Assembly (NCBI GenBank): GCA_944322775.1
Contig: CALUQA010000142.1
Coordinates: forward strand, 1 to 6,449
Source of the DNA: an uncultured Elusimicrobiales bacterium
Lineage (GTDB): Bacteria > Elusimicrobiota > Elusimicrobia > Elusimicrobiales > Elusimicrobiaceae
Length of the DNA: 6,449 nucleotides
Direction of reading: 5' to 3'
Part shown: piece by piece, positions 1 through 5,392 of the stretch
How the letters are laid out: each line of letters opens with the position of its first letter
How positions within the stretch are numbered: position 1 is the stretch's first letter
Made by a program: the position numbers and the translations under genes
The notes under the pieces: generated by a model
The model's input: only the letters and a program-made list of their open reading frames with translations
The model's database searches: none
Told to the model about the DNA's origin: nothing

Positions 1-706
1 ATTTGGGCGTGGCGTTGGACCAGCTCATATCGTGAAAGCGGGAATAATTGGCGCGCACGAAAGACTTGCTGTCGCGGTTATCGCGCTCGGGGCCGTATTC
101 ATTGGCGCCGATGGCAATAAACAACGGCGTTTTGGCCAGCACGTCTTTAAAAGGAATGAAAAACTCCGCATCGGCGTCGGCATTTAAGCCGCTGTACGTC
201 AAATCCCCGGTGTGGATAACAAAATCGGCGTCTTTTTGGGCCATTTGTTCCGCCAACAGTTCTTTGGGCGGCACGGGCGGCAGGCCGTTTTCCGTCTGTT
301 TGGCCAGTTCTTCTTCCGTCAGCGGGGTTTGCGCCGTGTTGCCAAAAGCCAAAAAGTGCACTTCTTTTCTTTCGGCGCTGTAAAGGGTTTTAAAATGGCC
401 TTCCACAGGCGCTTGCACGCCGTCGCGCGCGGCATTATACACATACAGGCGATAGCAAAACTCCTGATTGGGCACCAAGCCGTATAAAATGGCCTTGTGT
501 TCCGTTGCTTCCGGATTGATTTTTAAAATTTGGTTGCAGCGCGGCGCCGGGCCGTATTCCAGCCAGGCGGGGGTGGGTTCATCGGTTTCCCAATGCAATA
601 CCATGGTGCTTTGGGTGGGGTCTTCTATATACGGGCCGCGGATAATTTGTGCACCATAGGCACCGCAAGCTAAAAAAGCCATTAAAAAAGAAAGAAAAAT
701 TTTCAT
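1..706 (-). CDS. Exported metallophosphoesterase, purple acid phosphatase-like (N-terminal part, runs off left edge)
   Basis: This reading frame is open from an ATG at 706-704 to the window edge, giving 235 residues without the C-terminus. Residues 1-19 form a signal peptide ending near AYG-A. Residues 22-107 look like the fibronectin-III-like N-terminal domain of purple acid phosphatases: it opens IIRGPYIEDPTQSTMVLHW, then has WLEYGPAP, then a YGLVPNQEFCYRLYV block. The catalytic domain begins near residue 116. The GD motif is intact (HTGDLTY, D168). The first metal-binding motif reads FGNT (N123) where the family has GD, and the GNHE motif reads GANEYG (200-205). The later His motifs lie outside the window. 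Enzymes of this family hydrolyse phosphomonoesters with a dinuclear metal centre, but activity is doubtful here. There is no Shine-Dalgarno sequence before the ATG. The gene is divergent from the beta-barrel operon. The fold assignment is fairly sure; substrate and activity are unknown. Confidence 0.8.
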   Translation of the reverse strand, partial: MKIFLSFLMAFLACGAYGAQIIRGPYIEDPTQSTMVLHWETDEPTPAWLEYGPAPRCNQILKINPEATEHKAILYGLVPNQEFCYRLYVYNAARDGVQAPVEGHFKTLYSAERKEVHFLAFGNTAQTPLTEEELAKQTENGLPPVPPKELLAEQMAQKDADFVIHTGDLTYSGLNADADAEFFIPFKDVLAKTPLFIAIGANEYGPERDNRDSKSFVRANYSRFHDMSWSNATPK

Positions 707-725
707 ACAAATATTCTAGCAAAAT
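707..725 (-). promoter_or_regulatory. Extended -10 promoter, probably giving a leaderless transcript
   Basis: On the minus strand TTTTGC-TAGAAT is followed by six bases (ATTTGT) and then the ATG. TGC-TAGAAT (721 down to 713) matches an extended -10, with 5 of 6 bases of TATAAT plus the TGn. The hexamer ends 7 nt before the A of the start codon, so transcription would begin at or next to the ATG. No Shine-Dalgarno sequence and no good -35 is visible. This is inference from sequence only. Confidence 0.5.
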
Positions 726-786
726 ATACTCTCTTTTCCCCATTTTAAGCAGACAAGAGGGCAGACTTATTTTTTCAAATGCACCC

Positions 787-802
787 GCAAATTTGCTAAA
801 TA
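787..802 (+). promoter_or_regulatory. Candidate upstream promoter overlapping a 10-bp palindrome
   Basis: TGC-TAAATA (794-802) resembles a weak extended -10. TTCAAA (774-779) lies 17 bp upstream and matches 4 of 6 bases of a -35. The perfect palindrome GCAAATTTGC (787-796) overlaps it and could be an operator. TTTGCTAAAT recurs 39 bp downstream at 831-840. If used, this promoter would leave a 5' leader of about 35 nt lacking a Shine-Dalgarno sequence. Confidence 0.3.
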
Positions 803-828
803 CAAAATCCCCTGTTCTAGCAGCATAA

Positions 829-847
829 ATTTTGCTAAATTATGAAT
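829..847 (+). promoter_or_regulatory. Extended -10 promoter mirroring the divergent gene's promoter
   Basis: ATTTTGCTA at 829-837 is the exact inverse of TAGCAAAAT at 717-725. TGC-TAAATT (833-841) acts as an extended -10, with 4 of 6 hexamer matches. It is followed by six bases and the ATG at 848, the same spacing as in the divergent gene. This favours ATG 848 over ATG 842 as the true start and suggests a leaderless message. No -35 is evident. Confidence 0.42.
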
Positions 848-1741
848 ATGAAGAAAATTATTGCTTTGTGTGTTTTATTTTCGGCTGCGCTTGCCGCGCA
901 GGCCGCTTCCGTCAACACGTTGGCGACGTATATTTATTCCGCCGACCATAACCAAGCCCGTTTGGGTGCGGCCGTGCCGCTGGGGCTTAATGCTTCCATC
1001 GGTTTGGAAGGCCGCTGGGTAGAAGACAAATTTGCCGTGGAAGAAGGCGCCTTTAAAGACCCCGTTTATTCGGTTTATCTGCCTATTCAGCTGGATATGG
1101 ATTTAGTGAAACTGAATTTGACGCCCTTTTACTATTTTGAAAATAAATCCGACAATCCGCTTTTTCAAGACGCGTCTGCCTACGGCATCAACGCGCAGTT
1201 TGTGATGAATTTGCGCGAAGATGAAGTGGACCAACTTTACACCCGGGCTTATATCGGTGTTTCTTACGCCAACCAAAAGGGCACTTTGTTTAAAGACGGC
1301 AAAGCCCCTTCCGATGAAGATTATGGTGAGCTGGCCTATACCTTGGGCTTGCAGCAAAATTTCTTTGGTTCGTTTACGTTTCATGTGGCGGGCACGGCCT
1401 ATCAATATCCTAACGGCATTGACGGGGTGGAAGGCTTCCGCGGCGTGATGGACCAAAATGATTTGGCGTTTACGCAATCTTACGACGTAAACCGCGCCCT
1501 GGGCAAATACACGCTTTCCGCACGCATTACCCGCATTTGGCCGGAAAATCATTCCACGCTTTATTTGGGTTACCACTATGCTGAGTTTTACACGGCCGAC
1601 CCGCAACATTCTTTTCTGCTGGGCAACTCTTTCTTTGTTACCAACAATGCCAGCATCAACGCCGCCTATAACCACTTGCAAAATACCGACGGCAACGACA
1701 AAAGAGATATTCTGTTTGTAAACCTGAATATTGCGTTTTAA
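842..1741 (+). CDS. Probable outer-membrane beta-barrel protein
   Basis: The protein has 299 residues counted from ATG 842. A second in-frame ATG at 848 gives the more typical signal-peptide start MKKIIALC and fits the promoter spacing. The signal peptide ends near AAQA-AS. The mature part is rich in aromatic and Gly/Asn residues with alternating hydrophobic strands (for example the stretches around YSVYLPIQLDMD and STLYLGYHYAEFY) and linker turns rich in Asp, Gly and Asn. It ends INAAYNHL...LFVNLNIAF, and a C-terminal Phe after an amphipathic strand is the classic recognition signal of the BAM outer-membrane assembly machinery. No family or substrate can be named; a small porin or an anchoring barrel is possible. 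No Shine-Dalgarno sequence is visible. It is first in an operon, with the kinase gene 11 nt downstream. Confidence 0.8.
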   Translation: MNMKKIIALCVLFSAALAAQAASVNTLATYIYSADHNQARLGAAVPLGLNASIGLEGRWVEDKFAVEEGAFKDPVYSVYLPIQLDMDLVKLNLTPFYYFENKSDNPLFQDASAYGINAQFVMNLREDEVDQLYTRAYIGVSYANQKGTLFKDGKAPSDEDYGELAYTLGLQQNFFGSFTFHVAGTAYQYPNGIDGVEGFRGVMDQNDLAFTQSYDVNRALGKYTLSARITRIWPENHSTLYLGYHYAEFYTADPQHSFLLGNSFFVTNNASINAAYNHLQNTDGNDKRDILFVNLNIAF

Positions 1742-1752
1742 AGGATAATGTT

Positions 1753-2517
1753 ATGGAACAAGAACCCGTTATAACCAATTTGCAGGACGACGAAAAATCT
1801 ACCAAGATGCTTTCGTTGGTGTCGCACAAGCTCAAAACGCCGCTTTCCATCATAAACGGGTATTCGGAAGCGATTTTGTCGCAGTCTGCCAAAGAAAAGT
1901 TTTCTCCTTTTACGGCCAAAGCGCTGGAGGAAATCAATAAACAGGGCACCAAACTGTGCAACCTGGTGGACAAACTGCTTTTCTTTAACAGGGTGGAAAC
2001 GCTGCAGGCAAAAGACTTGGCAAAAAAATCCATTAATCTTAAAAACCTGATAAAAACCAGCGCCAACGACGCCATTTCCCACGATGAAGAAACGGCCACC
2101 GTATCGGCGGGGTCTTCCGTCTCCAAAAAGGGCACGTTTATTGAAATAGACTGCCCCTCCAATTTGGAAATTCAGGCAGACGAAGAGATGATGGCTTTCT
2201 TGCTGGAAGAACTTTTGACCAATGCCATCAAATTTAACAATAAGGCCGAAAAAATTATTAAAGTGCAATGCGCCCACCACGGCGACAGCATTTCCATTTC
2301 CGTGCGCGATTACGGCGCCGGCATTCGCCCGCAGGACGTCAACCGCATTTTTGAACGCTTCTATCAGGTGGACGACTACTTCACCGGCCAAATAGACGGC
2401 TGGGGCCTGGGGCTGCCCATGGTCAAAAAAATCGTGGAGCTGCACGGCGGCACCATCAGCGTGATTTCCGACAGGGGGTTGGGGTCCATCTTCACGGTGA
2501 GTCTCCCCGTAGCATGA
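1753..2517 (+). CDS. Soluble sensor-less histidine kinase (HisKA + HATPase_c)
   Basis: This 254-residue protein is little more than a kinase core. The dimerisation and phosphoacceptor helix has the H-box VSHKLKTPLSIINGYSE, with phospho-acceptor His25. The ATPase domain has an N-box (LLEELLTNAIKFN, N157), a G1 box (DYGAGI, 186-191), an F-box (FERFYQ, 200-205) and a G2 box (GWGLGLPMVKKIVELHGG, 216-233). No membrane segment, PAS, GAF or HAMP domain precedes the H-box, and no receiver domain follows. It should autophosphorylate on His25 with ATP and pass the phosphate to an unlinked regulator, or act as a phosphatase. Lys26 replaces the usual Glu/Asp after the histidine. AAAGGA (1740-1745) is its ribosome site, overlapping the upstream stop codon. 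The stop overlaps the next gene by 4 nt. The family call is certain; the signal sensed is unknown. Confidence 0.93.
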   Translation: MEQEPVITNLQDDEKSTKMLSLVSHKLKTPLSIINGYSEAILSQSAKEKFSPFTAKALEEINKQGTKLCNLVDKLLFFNRVETLQAKDLAKKSINLKNLIKTSANDAISHDEETATVSAGSSVSKKGTFIEIDCPSNLEIQADEEMMAFLLEELLTNAIKFNNKAEKIIKVQCAHHGDSISISVRDYGAGIRPQDVNRIFERFYQVDDYFTGQIDGWGLGLPMVKKIVELHGGTISVISDRGLGSIFTVSLPVA

Positions 2518-3023
2518 GCCAGACCGGTTTATTAGACAATATTTTGACCCAAACGGAAACATTGCGCACCATGACGCTGCAGGCTGCGCACAATTTGCGC
2601 GACTTTAGCCGCCGTTTGGAGCTCATCTTAAGCCAGGACCACAAAAACATGGCCGTACGGGATACCGCCTTTGCCGAAGAGTTTTCCTCTTTCTGCACTG
2701 CGCTTCGGCAGGAAACCGACGCTAAAATGGACTATTGGCAGCAGGCCCGTGCGCAGCTGCGCTCCGGCCCGGATAAAGACGGCTACGAGCTGGGGCTGGC
2801 CGCCAAAAGCTTTGTCAGCCGCGCTAAGGCACTTTCCAAAGCCACCGACGAGTTCACCACCGCTTACGATTATTTTAACCGCTTCTATAAAAATTACACA
2901 CTGGCCAAACTCCCCGTTTGGCTTTTAACTGCTTGCTGTGACGACCTGAACAACTTGACGGGCAAAATTCTGTTCCTTTCCAGGGAACTGACCAAAAAAA
3001 CTGAAAGAATTCGGGGGTATTAA
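2514..3023 (+). CDS. Coupled all-helical cytosolic protein of unknown function
   Basis: I do not recognise this 169-residue protein. Its start lies in an ATGA overlap with the kinase stop codon, so translation is probably coupled and the two products made in similar amounts. There is no signal peptide and no clear membrane segment. The sequence is charged and predicted mostly helical, with long amphipathic stretches around residues 10-40, 48-78, 95-128 and 145-165. The stretch AAHNLRDFSRRLELIL (24-39) looks superficially like the H-box helix of histidine kinases or phosphotransfer proteins (His26), but no other diagnostic feature supports that. A double Cys (CCDD) lies near residue 141. From position alone it may be a partner, dimerisation factor or regulator of the kinase. 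It ends 3 nt before the transporter gene. Confidence 0.72.
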   Translation: MSQTGLLDNILTQTETLRTMTLQAAHNLRDFSRRLELILSQDHKNMAVRDTAFAEEFSSFCTALRQETDAKMDYWQQARAQLRSGPDKDGYELGLAAKSFVSRAKALSKATDEFTTAYDYFNRFYKNYTLAKLPVWLLTACCDDLNNLTGKILFLSRELTKKTERIRGY

Positions 3024-3026
3024 TTC

Positions 3027-4046
3027 ATGATAGACAAAACCAACTGGTACTATCAAAAGATGAGCACCATTTGTCTGACTATCATTGCCGCGGGCGTCAT
3101 TACGGCCGGGCTGGCTTACACCAAAAGCCTGATGATTCCGCTGGTAATTGCGCTTTTCTTTTACACCATTTTGGTGCAAATGGGCGCTTTTTTGCACAAG
3201 AAGCTGCACTTCCCCGCTTGGCTGGCGGTGACGGTGGCTATTTTGTTTTTTGCGCTTTGTTTTGGCGGCATTATTTATTTTACGGTCAACTCCGTCGGCG
3301 GGTTTTTAAAAGGGGCGGAAGTATATAAAGAAAACCTGCTTGCCACCACGGCAGACCTGGTATCCAAACTGGCTGCCCACGGCATAGAGCTGGACCAGGC
3401 CTCTATTGTTAACTATGTAAAGGGCCTGCCGCTGTTTGACTGGTTTAAAAACTTTGGCGGGCAGCTGTTTTCTTTAATGTCCAACGCCACGCTGATTATT
3501 CTGTTTATTATCTTTTTGTTTATCGGCGAAAAAAAGGCCATTCCCACCAACTCCAACCCGCTGTTGCAGGAAATGATTGCCAACGTGTCCAAATACTTAT
3601 CGGTCAAAATTATGACCTCTTTGGCAACCGCTATCATCGTGGGTATTGTTTTGATAGCGTTTAAAGTAAAGCTGGCCTTCCTGTTTGCTTTGATGACTTT
3701 TCTGCTTAATTTTATCCCCAACATCGGCTCCATTATTGCGGTGCTGTTGCCGGCGCCTGTGCTGTTTTTGCAATACGGCTTGGGCACAAACTTTTTTGTG
3801 GTCATCGGATTGATGACCTGCACCCAGTTTACCATCGGCAACTTAATTGAGCCCCGCCTGATGGGGGAAGGCATGGACCTTCACCCGGTGGTGGTAATTG
3901 CTTCTTTAATCTTTTGGGGGCTTGTGTGGGGCGTGATGGGGGCTTTCCTGTCGGTGCCTATCACGGCGTCTATCAAAATTATTTTAAGCAAAATAAAACA
4001 TACCCGCCCCGTGGCCGAACTGCTGGCCGGGCGCTTGCCACACTAA
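3027..4046 (+). CDS. AI-2E family transporter (TqsA/YhhT/PerM type)
   Basis: This is a 339-residue polytopic inner-membrane protein of the AI-2E exporter-like superfamily (PF01594). The usual order is visible: two N-terminal hydrophobic segments (about 14-31 and 35-55), a third at 65-88, a soluble loop (about 95-145), a fourth segment (150-168), then the conserved C-terminal half. Family signatures there are NFIPNIGSII (228-237), IGNLIEPRLMG (270-280), LHPVVV (285-290) and WGVMGAFLSVP (301-311). Length is normal for the family. Members have been linked to autoinducer-2 export or cation/proton antiport, but the substrate cannot be read from sequence. A G-rich stretch (3013-3017) about 9 nt upstream is the only Shine-Dalgarno candidate. 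It is the last gene of the operon, followed by a terminator. Confidence 0.93.
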   Translation: MIDKTNWYYQKMSTICLTIIAAGVITAGLAYTKSLMIPLVIALFFYTILVQMGAFLHKKLHFPAWLAVTVAILFFALCFGGIIYFTVNSVGGFLKGAEVYKENLLATTADLVSKLAAHGIELDQASIVNYVKGLPLFDWFKNFGGQLFSLMSNATLIILFIIFLFIGEKKAIPTNSNPLLQEMIANVSKYLSVKIMTSLATAIIVGIVLIAFKVKLAFLFALMTFLLNFIPNIGSIIAVLLPAPVLFLQYGLGTNFFVVIGLMTCTQFTIGNLIEPRLMGEGMDLHPVVVIASLIFWGLVWGVMGAFLSVPITASIKIILSKIKHTRPVAELLAGRLPH

Positions 4047-4060
4047 ACAAAAGCTCATTT

Positions 4061-4095
4061 AAAATCCCGCGTTTGCACGCGGGATTTTTTATTTT
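4061..4095 (+). terminator. Rho-independent terminator of the plus-strand operon
   Basis: AAAATCCCGCG (4061-4071) pairs fully with CGCGGGATTTT (4078-4088) around a 6-nt loop (TTTGCA). It is followed by a T-rich tract to 4095. It sits 15 nt after the transporter stop codon. The A-run on the left arm gives only weak potential in the other direction. Confidence 0.92.
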
Positions 4096-4229
4096 TGCAA
4101 ATCAGCCTTTTGCCTATTTTCGGCTTGCCGGCAAATTTATAAGGCTTGCGCTCCCGCTTTGCCATAACGCCGCAGCGCAGAAAAATTTCGGGGCCGCGGA
4201 CACGGGGTAAAGCGCCTATAGAAAACTTT
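4096..4229. other. Convergent intergenic gap, no gene seen
   Basis: This stretch separates the two operon terminators. It contains an imperfect hairpin: AGCCT (4104-4108) then TTTGCC (4109-4114) can pair with GGCAAA (4130-4135) and AGGCT (4142-4146), with a 6-nt bulge on the right arm. I see no ribosome site, no tRNA-like cloverleaf and no convincing reading frame. It may be decayed sequence. Confidence 0.4.
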
Positions 4230-4290
4230 GGCCCAATAAAAAAACTCCCCCAGTTTTGGGGGAGTTCTGACAAAGGCTTTTTATTGGGCC
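4230..4290. repeat. 13-bp perfect inverted repeat flanking the minus-strand terminator
   Basis: GGCCCAATAAAAA (4230-4242) and TTTTTATTGGGCC (4278-4290) are perfect reverse complements. They enclose the GC-rich terminator hairpin with 35 nt between the arms. The right arm includes the stop codon and last codons of the minus-strand gene. The left arm includes most of the terminator's T-tract. Confidence 0.7.
4236..4266 (-). terminator. Rho-independent terminator of the minus-strand cluster
   Basis: On the minus strand AACTCCCCC (4266-4258) pairs with GGGGGAGTT (4251-4243) around a 6-nt loop, followed by TTTTTTTATT. It starts 14 nt after the stop codon at 4283-4281. The orientation of the T-tract assigns it to the minus-strand genes. 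Confidence 0.92.
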
Positions 4291-4802
4291 GGCTGGGTTT
4301 GCGTTTCCGTCAGCGGGGGCATTTCTTGGCGGACCTTGTTAAACAAGTCCGACGCGGTAGCCCGCTGCAAAAAGCTTTCCCATTCGGTGGGCGACATTTC
4401 AAAATCGTCCATTACGATAAAAGATATCTCGCGCGAGGCATCTTTGCCCAGGGTTTTATTTTGTCCGTATTCCCGTTCCAGCTCCACATAGCGGCTGGCA
4501 ATGGCATAGTCAATATCCTGCTGGGAATAAATGGGCTGTGCGGCCTGTTCGTTGAGCGTATTGGTGTCAAACACACCTTCTTCCGAATAAGGAATATAGG
4601 CGCCGTCTTCGCTGATGGTGCCGGAAGAAGAAATCGTCTGCCCTTGTTCAGAGCTCATGTCCTGCGTTTGGCTTTCCTGCCCGGCAGAAGAGCGCACTTC
4701 CTGCCCGGACATCATGTTGGAACAAGCCGACGGATTTACAATAAAATAAATGCTAAATACAATAAACAATAATACGGCTGCTTTGAGCAAAATTTTAATC
4801 AC
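4281..4802 (-). CDS. Small membrane-anchored protein of unknown function
   Basis: I do not recognise this 173-residue protein. It starts with GTG at 4802, supported by a strong AGGAGG (4814-4809) 6 nt upstream. Residues 5-22 form a single hydrophobic segment after a short basic tip, so it is either an inner-membrane anchor facing the periplasm or a signal sequence. Cys27 (PSAC) follows but is a poor lipobox because Pro occupies the -3 position. Residues 32-65 are a Ser/Gln/Glu-rich low-complexity linker. A more ordered, helical acidic part runs from about 90 to 162 (with YSQQDIDYAIASRYVELERE and MDDFEMSPTEWESFLQRA), and the tail is Gln/Thr/Pro-rich. It begins 31 nt after the preceding gene of the cluster, which has a similar anchor-linker-helix plan. 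A role in the cell envelope is inferred; no enzyme motif is seen. Confidence 0.75.
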   Translation of the reverse strand: MIKILLKAAVLLFIVFSIYFIVNPSACSNMMSGQEVRSSAGQESQTQDMSSEQGQTISSSGTISEDGAYIPYSEEGVFDTNTLNEQAAQPIYSQQDIDYAIASRYVELEREYGQNKTLGKDASREISFIVMDDFEMSPTEWESFLQRATASDLFNKVRQEMPPLTETQTQPAQ

Positions 4803-4821
4803 AAAAAGCCTCCTTTTTTAC

Positions 4822-4833
4822 AGCATAGCAAAT
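4822..4833 (-). promoter_or_regulatory. Candidate internal extended -10 element
   Basis: The 31-nt gap carries TTTGC-TATGCT on the minus strand, sharing the TTTGCTA core seen twice in the divergent promoter region. TGC-TATGCT (4830-4822) matches 4 of 6 hexamer bases plus TGn. It would start a transcript just before the AGGAGG site of the GTG-start gene, allowing separate expression. No -35 was identified. Confidence 0.28.
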
Positions 4834-5391
4834 TTAATTGCCCTGCTGCGCGGGAACATTTGTTCCCTGCAGCACCTGCACACTGCTTACAAACTGGGGA
4901 TTACTGAATATTTCCTGCAGCATTTGGGCAAACTGCGGGTCTTTGGCGTATTGCGCCACCACCTGCTGCAGCTGCGGATATTGCTGCAACAAACTGCCCA
5001 ACTGCTCGGTGCTCAGCACGGCCAAATCAATATCTTCCCGGCCGGTGGCTTTGCGCAAATCGGCCACAAAAGCCTGCATTTTAGGCTCTTGGCGATAATC
5101 GTTTAAAATGGATTTTACCGTGGCCTGCGCCTGCTGCGTTTGTTGCTGGGCGGAAAGGGAGCCGTCATCTAAATAAATTTCTTTGGGTTCGTCGCTCCAG
5201 CGTTTATACACGCCTTCTTCCGCCTGCGGCGCAACGCGCTGAATGGGCACATTGTTAAAGGTCATGGTGGGGGCAGGCTCTTGTGCTTGCTCGGCGGCGC
5301 GCTGTTCATACACACGGTAAAGACGCACCCCGGCAATAAAAGCCAGCCCCACAATAATTACCCACAGAAAAAAGCGGCTCGTTTTAGACAT
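4834..5391 (-). CDS. Single-anchor envelope protein with 13-residue tandem repeats
   Basis: I do not recognise this 185-residue protein. A short basic N-terminus is followed by one hydrophobic segment (about 7-24) without a cleavage motif, so it is probably anchored in the inner membrane with the rest periplasmic. A Gln/Ala/Glu/Pro-rich linker covers about 29-90. The helical C-terminal part contains three back-to-back 13-residue units: YPQLQQVVAQYAK (138-150), DPQFAQMLQEIFS (151-163) and NPQFVSSVQVLQG (164-176). They share a Pro-Gln-hydrophobic start. The pattern recalls the DP/NP repeats of STI1-type domains, which bind hydrophobic segments in co-chaperones, but this is only resemblance. The ATG lies 1 nt after the FKBP stop codon with no Shine-Dalgarno sequence, so translation is probably coupled to the isomerase. 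Confidence 0.78.
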   Translation of the reverse strand: MSKTSRFFLWVIIVGLAFIAGVRLYRVYEQRAAEQAQEPAPTMTFNNVPIQRVAPQAEEGVYKRWSDEPKEIYLDDGSLSAQQQTQQAQATVKSILNDYRQEPKMQAFVADLRKATGREDIDLAVLSTEQLGSLLQQYPQLQQVVAQYAKDPQFAQMLQEIFSNPQFVSSVQVLQGTNVPAQQGN

Positions 5392-5392
5392 A

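Noticed and set aside
48..487. Plus-strand open frames across the first 490 bases
   Set aside because: They are antisense to the phosphoesterase, whose signal peptide, PAP-like domain and GD motif are visible on the minus strand.
1103..1681. 192-codon minus-strand frame within the beta-barrel gene
   Set aside because: It is the shadow of a well-supported exported protein, with no ribosome site or motif.
1738..2562. Long open frame of 274 codons on the minus strand opposite the kinase gene
   Set aside because: The plus-strand frame contains all histidine kinase boxes. The antisense product has no recognisable motif and reads as a His/Phe/Gly-rich shadow.
4055..4273. 72-codon minus-strand frame with a basic, Lys/Arg-rich C-terminal half
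   Set aside because: It starts inside one terminator hairpin region and ends in the other, so it would not be transcribed as a message. No Shine-Dalgarno sequence.
4722..4724. Lipoprotein modification at Cys27 of the GTG-start protein
   Set aside because: The residues before the Cys are Pro-Ser-Ala, lacking the Leu-type residue at -3. The similar Cys14 of the phosphoesterase (FLAC) also has Phe at -3, so neither is called a lipoprotein.
4146..4772. 208-codon plus-strand frame
   Set aside because: It crosses the minus-strand terminator and lies antisense to the GTG-start gene, which has a strong AGGAGG site.
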